Of a stretch of 14,084 bases of DNA, positions 1-8,077 are shown one piece after another. Location: positions 1 through 14,084 of the forward strand of contig PDHQ01000608.1 of the NCBI GenBank assembly GCA_003339415.1, in the 5' to 3' direction. The stretch's first letter is position 1, and every line of letters begins with the position of its first letter. The DNA comes from Ophiocordyceps camponoti-saundersi (nom. inval.). Lineage: Eukaryota; Ascomycota; Sordariomycetes; Hypocreales; Ophiocordycipitaceae. A model generated the notes under the pieces. The model was given only the letters and a program-made list of their open reading frames with translations. It did not search any database and was not told the origin of the DNA. A program made the position numbers and the translations under genes.

Positions 1-5
1 AAAAA

Positions 6-64
6 TATTTATTTAACTAGAAAAACCTAGATTAAACTAAGTAAAAAAACTAGCTAAATAAATA
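6..64. repeat. 15-bp imperfect inverted repeat beyond the hAT stop
   Basis: tatttatttaactag (6-20) pairs with ctagctaaataaata (50-64) with one mismatch and a 29-base spacer. It sits just 3' of the transposase stop codon and may be untranslated or subterminal transposon sequence. The AT-rich composition makes such pairs easy to get by chance. Confidence 0.4.
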
Positions 65-333
65 TAAATAATAAATATTTAATCCTCTTCCTTACCTTCC
101 TTATATTTTTTTTTAATTAAGCTTAAATCCTTATTCTAGCTCTTAAGTAAAATAAGCTTCTTTATTGTTTCTAAATTAAGTTAATTCCGGCTTTTAGTTA
201 TTATATTCGCGCTAATTAAAAAAGCGCTTTTAATCGAAGTAAAGGTAGCTATAATCGATAAATAACGTTATGCTAAAATAGCTAGAATAGGGAATCTAGC
301 TTTCTGCTACTTTTAGTATTTAAGGATATTATC

Positions 334-393
334 CTAAAAATAATTAGTAAGTTAAATAAAAAAGGGAAAAATTTAAAAAAAATTAATACTTAC
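334..393 (-). other. Clean 60-bp intron in the hAT pseudogene, with other introns listed
   Basis: On the minus strand this begins GTAAGT (plus acttac at 388-393) and ends TTTTAG (334-339), with an ACTAAT branch-like motif at about 344-349. Removing it joins the exon ending KKK to the DNILKY exon that opens the dimerisation domain, in frame. Further intact GTAAGT donors have their first base at 625, 910, 1279, 1809, 2525 and 2701. ATAAGT donors damaged by G-to-A occur at 1469 and 2291, and another donor probably lies near 1970. Well-supported partners include 2651-2701 (51 bp) and 2465-2525 (about 61 bp). Most introns carry ACTAAT or AACTAA close to the acceptor, as fungal introns do. Confidence 0.75.
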
Positions 394-570
394 CTTTTTC
401 TTAATATATAGCTTTAAAAAGTAAAAAATAAACTCTTCCGGGCTATTTTCTTTATCTAAATTAATAAAAAAGTTATCGGAAAAGTTAAAATTAGCTAAGC
501 TAGGGGCCCTAAAAGAAGTAGTATTTTTCTAAGTTACTTTTTCTTTTATCTTAAAATAATATTAGTAAAA

Positions 571-615
571 ATAAATAAAGGAAAAATAAATAAAAGAAAA
601 ATAAATAAAGGAAAA
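571..615. repeat. 15-bp tandem repeat, three units, inside a hAT intron
   Basis: Units 571-585, 586-600 and 601-615 read ataaataaaggaaaa, ataaataaaagaaaa and ataaataaaggaaaa. They differ at one position. The array lies inside the minus-strand intron whose donor is at 625, which accounts for that intron's greater length. Confidence 0.85.
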
Positions 616-2997
616 AATAACTTACTTAAAGTACTTAGCTTTAAACTAATCTAAAATGTCCTTTTTAAAGCCGGAATAAAAGGCTAAAAGCTAATTTTCC
701 TAAAAGTAGTCGAGTTTAAGTCTCGAGTTAAGGATTATACTAAATAAGTATAATAAGTAACCTTTATAATTAGTACGGGATAGTTTTTTAGGAAAATATT
801 TTTCTAGCTTATTTTTCCCTTATAAAATACTTAAAAGAAAGAGGTTATAATAATTTAACTAAGAAAATAATTAGTAAAAATAATAAATAAAAATATAAAA
901 AAAGACTTACTAGTCCCGGGGCTAAATTTATATGTTAAGCCTTAATTTTATAGTCTATAGCTAAGGAATTTAGCTTTTTATAAATTATATAAATATAAAG
1001 TAAAGCTTTCGAAGCCGTAACGTAAAGTTATCCTTAGAGCCTTATAGAAGGCTTTAAAAAAATCTTAAAAAGTCGTTTTAGGTTAGTTAAGGTCTCCTAT
1101 TTAGCGTTATTTATAGCGTTCTTTTTTAATTCTTTATTTACTATATTATTTATAATATAAAGAATTGCTAGCTTAAGCTAAAGCGCTATACTTAGTATAG
1201 AGAAGGTTAAATTCTAGCGCGTAGTATTATTTAAAAAATATTAGTTAAAATAATATTATTAATAAAAAATAATACTTACCTAAAGGAATTTTTTCCTTAT
1301 ATTAATCTGAAGAAATAGTGCCTTAGTTTTTTACTCTTTTAAGCCTTTTTTTAAAGAGTTTTTTCGGCTCTATATTATATTTTAAAATAGTAATAATACG
1401 TTAAAGCTAGTTAAAAAGTGCTAAAAAAAATTAGTTAAATAAATAAATAAATAAAGAAAAAATACTTATTAGAAAAATTTATATCCTTTATCTATATTTC
1501 TATATTATCCGTTTCTAAAGCTGTTATTTTTAAATTAATATAGTTAGATAAAATAGCGTCGTTTAAGGCTAAAGAAAGGAAAGCTTTTAGTATATCTTAT
1601 ACTATAAAGTTAATAATATACGCTATATAGCGTAAATCTCCCTTAAAACTCTTTAAAAAAAGGCTTAAATAAGCCTCTTTATAAGAGGCTGCAAAGGTAT
1701 TATTATTACCCGCGTTATCCCTTATAAAGTTATTAAAATATTAGTTAAAAAGCCTTATAAAAGCTAGGCTAAGAGCTTAAAGGTAATAAATAATAATAAA
1801 ATAACTTACCTAAAAATTATTAAATAATTTAAAGCTAGATAAGGGCTTAAAGTAAGAAGAGCTTCCTAAAAGATATAAACGCCTATATAGTATTCGGATA
1901 ATTTATAAAAGCTTATTCTTTTAATTAATAAAATAGTTAAAAAGAAGGAAAAAAAATAATAAATAAACTTATTAATAAGATAATAATTTAACGTAAAATT
2001 TAAGGAAATATATATTAAAATAATCCTTATATACGCTACTTAAGCGTTTAAGGTCTAGATATCGAATATAAGGTTAAAAACCCTAAGGTCTTCGATATAC
2101 TTATTTAATTTACTATTAAGCAAATTAAGCTTTTCTTCGAATTCGTTATTTAAAAGCTTTTTAAGCTTTGCTAGGTAAATTTTAAGATAGGCCCTAGTAA
2201 AGAAATTAGTAATATAAGTTAAAAAAAGGTTAAAAATAGTTAAAAAGAGTTAAAAAGAAGTAAATAAAATAAAGAAAAATAAAAAACTTATAGGTTATAG
2301 AAGCTTAAAAGCTCCGAAAAAGAGGCTAAGCTAATAGCGTTAAAAGAGATATTATTACTAATTAAAAAGGATAAAATCCTCTTATAAGCCTTAGTCGAAT
2401 TAAACTTTAAACGCTATTTTTTAGCTTAAAATTCCTCGAAGAAGTTAGGTTTCTCTCTTTAAGGCTTTAAATAAAGTAAAATATTAGTAATAAATAATTA
2501 AATAAATAAATAAATAAAAACTTACTTCTCTTTCTTCCTTATTTTTCACTTTCTTTGCTAAAAGCTATACTTTCGTAATAGCGTTCGTAATACCTTCCTA
2601 AGTTTATATAAATCTTCTAATCGATTATATATTCGAAGGCCTTATTATAGCTATAATAAATAGTTAATAAAGAGAAAAAAATAAAAAAAAAATATACTTA
2701 CGTAGTATAAGTATATAAGACTCGGCGCTATTACTATAAATTAATAGGTAAAAGCTTTCTTATAAAAAGCTTATACTAAAAGATATAAGGCTTAAAGCTT
2801 AAATCCGGCTCTAACTTAAAGTCTTCCTTATTATATTTCGATACGGAAAAATTAGTTCGAAGCGTATTTTTTTCTAAGTTTTTTCCTTTTTCCTATTTTT
2901 TTACTATAAATTTATTAGTATTTTTTTTTACTATTTTTACTATTTTTTACTACTTTTTTTATCTTTTTCTTCTTTTTCGGTAATAAACGAAGCTTAA

Positions 2998-3327
2998 GAA
3001 TTAACGCCTAAAGTAGGCTGCGAAGAACGTTTAAAAGACAAAGAGGCACTAGGCCCGGCCCTAGAGGGCCTAGCCTCTATAACTTTAAGACCTTCCGAAA
3101 ACTTAGAAGTAAGGGAAGCAGAGGCTTTAGTAAGCGCGTATAAGGTAAATATAATAAAGAGAGTTACGTAATTAGTAGAATTAAAAAGAGAAGAAGAAGA
3201 GGTTGCGAATAGTGCTTTTTTATTAAATTTAGATAAGAAACAAAGTAGAAATCGTTAAAGAAAGGAAAAAGAAAAGAAAGAGAAAAGTAAAGGGGGAATT
3301 CCTATACTTTATGCTACTAGAGCGTAG
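2998..3327 (+). pseudogene. Unidentified protein remnant, C-terminal part, lightly mutated
   Basis: The plus frame reads about 110 codons with only two internal stops (TAA at 3169 and 3256) before TAG at 3325. It opens ELTPKVGCEERLKDKEALGP and continues with a Glu-rich helix-like stretch (LEVREAEALVSAYK, LVELKREEEEV) and a very basic end (KKQSRNR, then a KEKEKKEK-type run). It retains several CA and TG dinucleotides, unlike its surroundings. Upstream of 2998 the frame runs into a stop and then the hAT leader, so the N-terminal part is missing or lies elsewhere. A charged, basic tail of this kind would suit the C-terminus of a fungal transposase. That is only an inference, as I do not recognise the protein. 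Confidence 0.45.
3049..3073. repeat. GC-rich perfect hairpin, 8-bp arms
   Basis: ctaggccc (3049-3056) and gggcctag (3066-3073) are exact inverted repeats around the nine-base loop ggccctaga. The outer flanks gagg and cctc can extend the stem past a two-base bulge. It is one of the most GC-rich stretches of the window and lies within the plus-strand remnant, where it reads ALGPALEGLA. It could be a transposon terminal structure or just coding sequence. Confidence 0.6.
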
Positions 3328-3484
3328 GAAATTCGGTATATAGGGTAGGTGGCTAGGAAGCGCGGAAAATTCTAGTATTTCCTAATATTTTCGGGACTTT
3401 CTATAAGTACCCTAGTTATTTTTTTATAGCGGTAGAAAGTAGTAATATTAGCAAAAGTATATTTCCTAGCATTTCTAAAATATT

Positions 3485-3489
3485 ATAGG
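3485..3489. repeat. Target site duplication (left), atagg
   Basis: atagg directly precedes the left LTR and is repeated exactly at 13685-13689 directly after the right LTR. Five bases is the usual duplication length for Ty3/Gypsy integrases. It shows that both LTRs belong to one insertion. Confidence 0.9.
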
Positions 3490-4093
3490 TAATATGCGCT
3501 TATATATATAATCTACTAGTAGTTATATATACTAAGCTAGCTACTAGATATAATATATAGGAAAGGGAGACGGGCTAGCTACCGATTATAAAATTATAAA
3601 ATAGCTATTATAAAAAGTATAAGTATAAGTAAGAGTCTTTTAAGAATTAAAATAGTAACTATAAAAGAATCTAAATTACTACTTAAAGGAATACTAAGCT
3701 AATTATATAATTAGGAGCTTAAGGAAGATTTCCTAGTATAATTTTAGAGGTATTTACTTAAGGGGATTTTACGGTGATTTCCGAGTATATTAGTAAAATA
3801 GAGATTTCCTAGTATACGGTAATTTCCTAATATACGGGGATTTCCTAGTAAATCCCGGAGATTTTTAGAGGTATATTTTAATATTAGATCCTATTAGAAA
3901 TCTTAGTAAAATCCTAAAAGTTATTATAGAGAAATCCTAAGAGAAAATCTTAGTAATTTCCTAAGCGTAAAGGTAATAAAGTTTTTAAGGGAAATTTAAG
4001 TAAAATCCTAAGGCGGGAAATCCTAGGAAATCTTAGGGAAATATTATAAGAGGTTAGGCGATTTATAAGGGTATTATTATACGTTCCGTATTA
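3490..4093 (-). repeat. LTR, 604 bp (element 3' LTR)
   Basis: It starts taatat and ends tatta. These are plausibly RIP-altered TG...CA ends (TGATAT and ATATCA). It aligns end to end and without length change to 13081-13684. Over the first 250 or so bases the mismatches I compared were all transitions. It carries an iterated GATTTCCTAGTA-like motif (about 3726-4042). It is the 3' LTR because pol runs on the minus strand. Confidence 0.93.
3803..3856. repeat. 18-bp tandem units of a GATTTCCTAGTA motif in the left LTR
   Basis: Three units start at 3803, 3821 and 3839, exactly 18 bp apart: gatttcctagtatacggt, aatttcctaatatacggg and gatttcctagtaaatccc. Looser copies on either strand (gatttcc, ggaaatc) continue from 3726 to about 4042. 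The right LTR has the same units at 13394, 13412 and 13430. Confidence 0.8.
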
Positions 4094-4416
4094 ACTCCCC
4101 GGGCCGGAAAAGAATTCTAATAGCCTTATTATCTCCCTATTTTACTTTAGAAACTATTATTATACTCGAAGGCTTTTCTATATTAACTCTAATAACTATA
4201 TTTATTTATAGATTAAGAAATATTATCGGGGATCTACGTATAGAGAACTAAATTAATCTATATAAGGTAGGAAAGAAATAAAAGAATAAGATAAGAATAA
4301 TAAAGGAGAATTATAATATATATTAGATATATATAGAAAAGTATACGTTATAATAAAAGGTATCGTAATACTAAGAAAGAAAAATAGAAATAATAGGGAC
4401 GCGACGTAATAGCAAA
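4094..4416 (-). other. Element 3' untranslated stretch next to the 3' LTR
   Basis: On the minus strand the last bases before the LTR read ccggcccggggagt. The short ggggag run (about 4096-4101) is the only candidate polypurine tract for plus-strand priming, and it is weak. The rest of this stretch is AT-rich. I see no gene or repeat in it. Confidence 0.35.
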
Positions 4417-4773
4417 CTAAAGGAATAGAATAAAGGAAAATATCTTACTATCCTTATTATATAGAGTAGCGTAGGTTACGGTAATAATATAAGAGCGAAT
4501 ATAGATAATCTTACCGTAACTAGCGTAAGAGATATAATTTATAGCTTTAGGTATAGTATACTTTACGAAGATAAAGGCGTCTAAGATATTATAAATAGTA
4601 GTAAGGTTAACTATATTACGGATAGTTATGCTTATCCTTAAGCGTATATTATAAGTAGTTTATAGCAAATAGGCTTTATATAGCCTTCTTATTATAGCTA
4701 ATATTTTTTCTTTATTTATAGCGTATAGAGTATAGGATAAATAGTATATAACTAGTATTATATCGTAAAAATA
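4417..4773 (-). pseudogene. Unidentified small decayed frame (ORF4) before the 3' LTR
   Basis: The minus frame is open from 4773 to a TAG at 4417-4419, about 118 codons, with a single internal TAA (4660-4662). The 80-codon run from 4659 to 4420 without a stop is the longest uninterrupted reading I found in this part. That is notable where stops are expected every ten or so codons. Readable pieces include RLRISITIRNIVNLTT, YNILDAFIFVKYTIPKAI and YASYGKIIYIRSYIITV. It is in the same register as the larger frame at 5023-6453 but is separated from it by a stop-dense stretch with tandem repeats. No family recognised. It could be a second exon of that gene, a separate short ORF, or chance. Confidence 0.4.
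4475..4520. repeat. Perfect 10-bp inverted repeat
   Basis: gttacggtaa (4475-4484) and ttaccgtaac (4511-4520) are exact inverted copies with a 26-base spacer. They lie inside the stop-free run of the small downstream frame. The spaced stem has no known role. Confidence 0.6.
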
Positions 4774-4840
4774 TTAAAAAACAATACTAAAAGTATATTA
4801 ATTTACGGGGTTCTTACTTAAGTATAGTAAATATAATAGT

Positions 4841-4929
4841 TATTACTTATTAATAGTTAAATAACTTAGAGATCTATTACTTATTAATAGTTAAATAGAT
4901 ATAAAAACTATTACGTATTAATAGTTAAA
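4841..4929. repeat. 34-bp tandem repeat, three units
   Basis: The core tattacttattaatagtta begins at 4841 and 4875, and as tattacgtattaatagtta at 4909, exactly 34 bp apart each time. The 20- to 22-base cores are nearly identical while the linkers differ. The array lies in the stop-dense gap between the two extra frames of the retroelement. Confidence 0.85.
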
Positions 4930-5022
4930 CGGTGCGAAGCGTGCTTTTAGTATAAAGCGCGTTATTAATATATTTCTCTACTATAGTTCGTGCCGATATT
5001 ATATAGAGAGCTAAGGAATACC

Positions 5023-6453
5023 TTAGTTTATTATTATATTAACGAAAAGGTTTATATTAATAGGTTTAATAGTTATAATATATTTAGTATTATTAGAGGG
5101 TTTAACTAAGCTACTTATCTAACTATATAGCTTTTTAGAGATATTATCGGGAGCTATCTTAACTAAATCTAAGATATTAAAAATTAAAATACTATTAGGG
5201 TTCAGGGTTATTTTATTTCCGATAATATCGCTTTAAGCTAAAGAGAGTATATAATTAATAGTAACGGCTAGAAGTAATATAATAATACCCTCGCTAGGTA
5301 AATATATCTATTCTCTTATATAAATATATAAGTCCTAATAGTTTCTTTCGTAAAACTCTAAAATTTTACTAAAATTATTTAGTACGGACTTCTTATTAAT
5401 AAATATAGCGACCTTATCGATATCGAGCGATATATTTTTAAGAGCGGGAGTATTAAGTAAAATAAGTATAAGAATAGGGAAATCGATAATCTATTTATCG
5501 CTAATACCGAATATCTTCGCTATATAATTTAGGCTAAGGGAAATATTATATTTAGCGAGGTACTTATTAAAATAGGTTACTTAGATTAGAGCGATATTTA
5601 TATCTTAGAATACTAAAGCTTACTTATTATAGTATATTACGAAGAGGGTAGGAAAGTATTTAATAACTTAAACTAAACTATCGTAGTAAGTTACTAAGAA
5701 GTTATTATTAGCCTCCTTAACCTTTTTAGCTTTTAGAACTTCTTAAAATTAGATCGCGGTTTTAGAGATTATCGCGGAGGTTCTAAGTTATTAAAAAGTA
5801 AAGCGAGTTTACTTATTAGGGGTTCTAAAAACGCTTTATTAAGTCGGAGTAGGAGGAGTAATAAAACGCCTTACTAGGGCTTTGCTAAAAATAGGAGCTA
5901 TTTCCTTAACCTTAATCTCCTTTTCTATAGCCGCTAATATTATTTATTTTATCTTACTAAGGTAGTTAGTATACGAGATAATAGCTAAAATCCTCTTAAT
6001 CTCCTCTAATTCTTCGGAGTCTTAGTAAACTTACCCGCTAACTAAGCCCTTAATATAATCTTTTATAATTTCTAATAGCGCGTACGCGCTATAATAGTTC
6101 TTTCTAGGTTATTTAGATTATAGAAAAATATTCTTTTTAATATTAGTAAGGGAGTATAGTAGCGTAAAACGGGCATAGCTTCTTAATAAAGTAGCTAATA
6201 CTTTAAAAGTAAAGCTAATAGTAAAGGAAGATATTACGGTAGTTTATCGAGTAGAATATCTAAGCGCTATAATTTTAGAAACTTTAGGTAGGGAGTAGTT
6301 AGAGCTAGAGTATTTATCGTCTAAGAGTAAGTGCTCGGAATTATAATCCTTATCGTTAGGGAGTTTTTCGCCGTTAGCTTATCTTTTTACTTTTTAGTTA
6401 ATATAGTAAATATAACCGTTTAATTTACTAAAAGATAAATTATAGCCTTCTAC
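5023..6453 (-). pseudogene. Large unidentified third ORF downstream of pol, RIP-degraded
   Basis: A minus-strand frame (codon boundaries at 1 mod 3) can be followed for about 477 codons with roughly 25 stops, all TAA or TAG. That is close to the density in the proven pol frame. Runs of up to about 50 codons are clear of stops. Readable pieces include KVSKIIALRYSTR, YSAYALLEIIKDYIKGL, SEELEEIKRILAIISYTNY, AAIEKEIKVKEIAPIFSKAL, FNKYLAKYNISLSLNYIAKI and LDIDKVAIFINKKSVLNNF. A Pro/Thr/Arg-rich linker (RFITPPTPT) lies near the middle. The frame differs from pol (2 mod 3) and begins about 480 bp after the pol stops. I see no transmembrane pattern of an env protein and no enzyme motif. It could be a lineage-specific retroelement ORF, a captured host gene or a nested remnant. 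Confidence 0.5.
5140..5229. repeat. Perfect 11-bp inverted repeat
   Basis: gatattatcgg (5140-5150) and ccgataatatc (5219-5229) are exact inverted copies with a 68-base spacer, near the end of the large downstream frame. Chance is plausible at this base composition. Confidence 0.5.
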
Positions 6454-6937
6454 TTAGAGTGCTTATTTTTAAGTAACGAATATTATTTAGTTATTCGATT
6501 TCTAGTTATTAAATTTATAAGTAAGTAATTTAAACGAATACTAGAATTTAGCGAGGTTTCTAAATAGCTAAATAGCTCTTTTAAAGCCTTCGAATATAAG
6601 TATTAGGGGAGTGCGAATTAGCTATTTATAAAATAGCTTACGGTATATCTTATTACGGGAATAATAGGGATTACTATAAGGAGGATTAATTTTAAGTATA
6701 AAAAAAAGGAAAAAATAAAAAAAAATAATAGAATTAGAAAATAAAAGAGAATAATTATAAAGAGAATAAATATAATATATTAGAAAGATATAATAAAGAT
6801 AGGAAATATAAAGGGGGATAATAAAGGATAAATAAAAAAAAGAAAAGGTAAGAGAGAAAAAGTAGGAAAATAAAGAGAAATCTAGTGCAAATAGTAACGC
6901 GTTAGGTTTATTATTTCCTAGTAATTTCACGCGTTCG
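6454..6937. other. Spacer between pol and the third ORF with a 200-bp purine-rich tract
   Basis: Positions 6454-6640 are stop-dense in the third-ORF frame and may be its decayed leader. From about 6690 to 6890 the plus strand is strongly purine-biased (A and G with scattered T), so the element's own strand is pyrimidine-rich. A 102-codon GTG-started minus frame (6622-6930) crosses it, but its Phe/Leu/Tyr/Ser composition is what a pyrimidine tract encodes, so I do not call it a gene. Confidence 0.6.
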
Positions 6938-7075
6938 TTATTAGGTAACTTATTTACCTTATTCTAATAGCCGGTACTTTTTAAGAGTATTTATACGTTT
7001 TTTCCTAGTAATATCTAGCTAGGCTTCTAACTTATCTTTCTCTTTCTCGAATTCTTCGATTATCTCCTTTTATTA

Positions 7076-7204
7076 AAAGTCCTTTTCGGCTACTTATTAA
7101 TTATTATTATTCGGGTATCTTTTCTAATATATAAAATACTTTATTTAAGCAGTACCTTATCCTCTTTTAACCTTTCTCTTATTAAGGATTTATTCGATTT
7201 TATA
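7076..7204 (-). other. Chromodomain at the integrase C-terminus
   Basis: In the pol frame this 43-codon segment reads YKIE*ILNKRKVKRG, then IKYFIY*KRYPNNNN, then AEKDF. It fits the chromodomain pattern YxVExILxxR...YLVKWxGYxxxxxxWxPxxxF, with the Trp of the VKW-like block now TAG. Chromodomains on integrase C-termini bind methylated histone H3 in chromoviruses and can steer insertion to heterochromatin. It directly follows the GPY/F-like module, as in other chromoviruses. Confidence 0.75.
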
Positions 7205-7747
7205 GTTATCGGTATTAAGCTTAGGACTAGGTTATTCTCTTAAAGCGTCGGCTAGTTAAAGTTAAATAACTAATATAATAGGATAGATATTTATAAAGTT
7301 ATCGAGATCTAATTAATAAGCTAGATAGCCGATTTATTTAATTACGCGGAAGGGCCTAGTTTACTATTCCGAAAGCTTCGCTACTTATTTATTAGGAATA
7401 GAATATCTTTTCCTAAGTTTTAGCTAAACCTAATCGCCCGGCTTAAACTTAAGCTTCCGATACTTCTTATTATAACGTTATTTTATCGTAGCTTAGGCGT
7501 AAGTAATAGAGATAATTACCTTATTTTTTAATATTTCCTAAGATTTAGGAGAAGCTTAATTACTTAGATAACGGAGATTATCGTCTATCCGGAGTCTAGT
7601 AAGTAACTTACTTAGCGTAGTTTTAATAACTAAAAAGAAGGAGTTATTAAAAGAAAACTAAAAAGCCGGTAAGGCGTTAATTTATCGCTTTATTAGGAAA
7701 TTAGTAGCGAAAAATCTAAGAGCGATTTTAATAATTTAGTTTTATCT

Positions 7748-8077
7748 TTTAGATAAACTATTAGTTTATAGGTAATATATAGTCGATATTAGGAGTTTAG
7801 TACTAAAAGTAAATTATAAGGTTTTTTAAAGCTTAGATATAAATTTTAAATCCCGATTAAAGATAATTTACTTTAGGAGTCTTTAGTTATAATAAGTAAG
7901 CTTATAATATAGCCGCTAAGCTTATTTTTTAGCGGTAAAGTAATCGTATTTAAGGGTTAAAATATATATTTTTAAGAATTTATTAGTAATAGTAAGGAGG
8001 GTATTATAGAATTTTCTTTTAAGTTTAGACTAAGGTAAGTTTTCCGAAAAAATTAGAGGGAGTTTAGTAATAAAATC
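7748..8077 (-). other. Integrase D,D-35-E core with two catalytic codons altered
   Basis: The first Asp is intact in IDFITKLP (codon 8075-8077). The second is Asn in NRDLKF (codon 7856-7858). The Glu is Lys in NSLSKR, a decayed DGQxER (codon 7748-7750). The second and third sites are exactly 36 codons apart, as in D,D-35-E enzymes. Both changes are G-to-A on the coding strand. Confidence 0.85.

Larger units (their letters stand above)
79..2960 (-). pseudogene. hAT-family transposase, RIP-degraded, multi-intron
   Basis: This is the cut-and-paste transposase of a hAT DNA transposon (an RNase H-fold enzyme acting on terminal inverted repeats in the nucleus), now dead. Reading the minus strand, conserved hAT blocks appear in order. 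A segment like FLISNNISFNAI...SFSELLSF lies near 2310-2390. FDI*TLNA, a decayed FDIWTSPN, is at 2050-2065. DNAGNN lies near 1700, and RYIAYIINFIV, a decayed RCxAHxxNLxV, near 1605-1635. TR*NLTFS, a decayed TRWNSTxxM, lies near 1206-1228. The C-terminal dimerisation domain covers about 79-330 and ends in a Lys/Glu-rich tail at a TAA (79-81). Many stops are TAG or TAA at former Trp or Gln codons. The start is not identifiable (ATG would now read ATA). A lysine-rich leader lies near 2880-2960. Family assignment is strong; exon edges are approximate. Confidence 0.88.

Noticed and set aside
571..615. CRISPR-like array from regularly spaced repeats (also 4841-4929)
   Set aside because: The repeats are short, low in complexity and only three units long. 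The DNA is fungal. Ordinary tandem repeats explain them.
2651..2701. Terminal inverted repeats of the hAT element within the window
   Set aside because: No pair of inverted termini with an 8-bp duplication could be found around 79-2960. The left end probably lies outside the window.
5023..6453. Env-like protein in the third ORF
   Set aside because: I see no signal peptide, membrane anchor or cleavage-site pattern. The frame is mostly charged and helical-looking.
6622..6930. A 102-codon minus-strand open frame starting with GTG
   Set aside because: It crosses a purine-rich tract, so it encodes almost only Phe, Leu, Tyr, Ser and Ile. It starts at GTG in eukaryotic DNA and matches no pattern I know. 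It is best seen as a low-complexity artefact.
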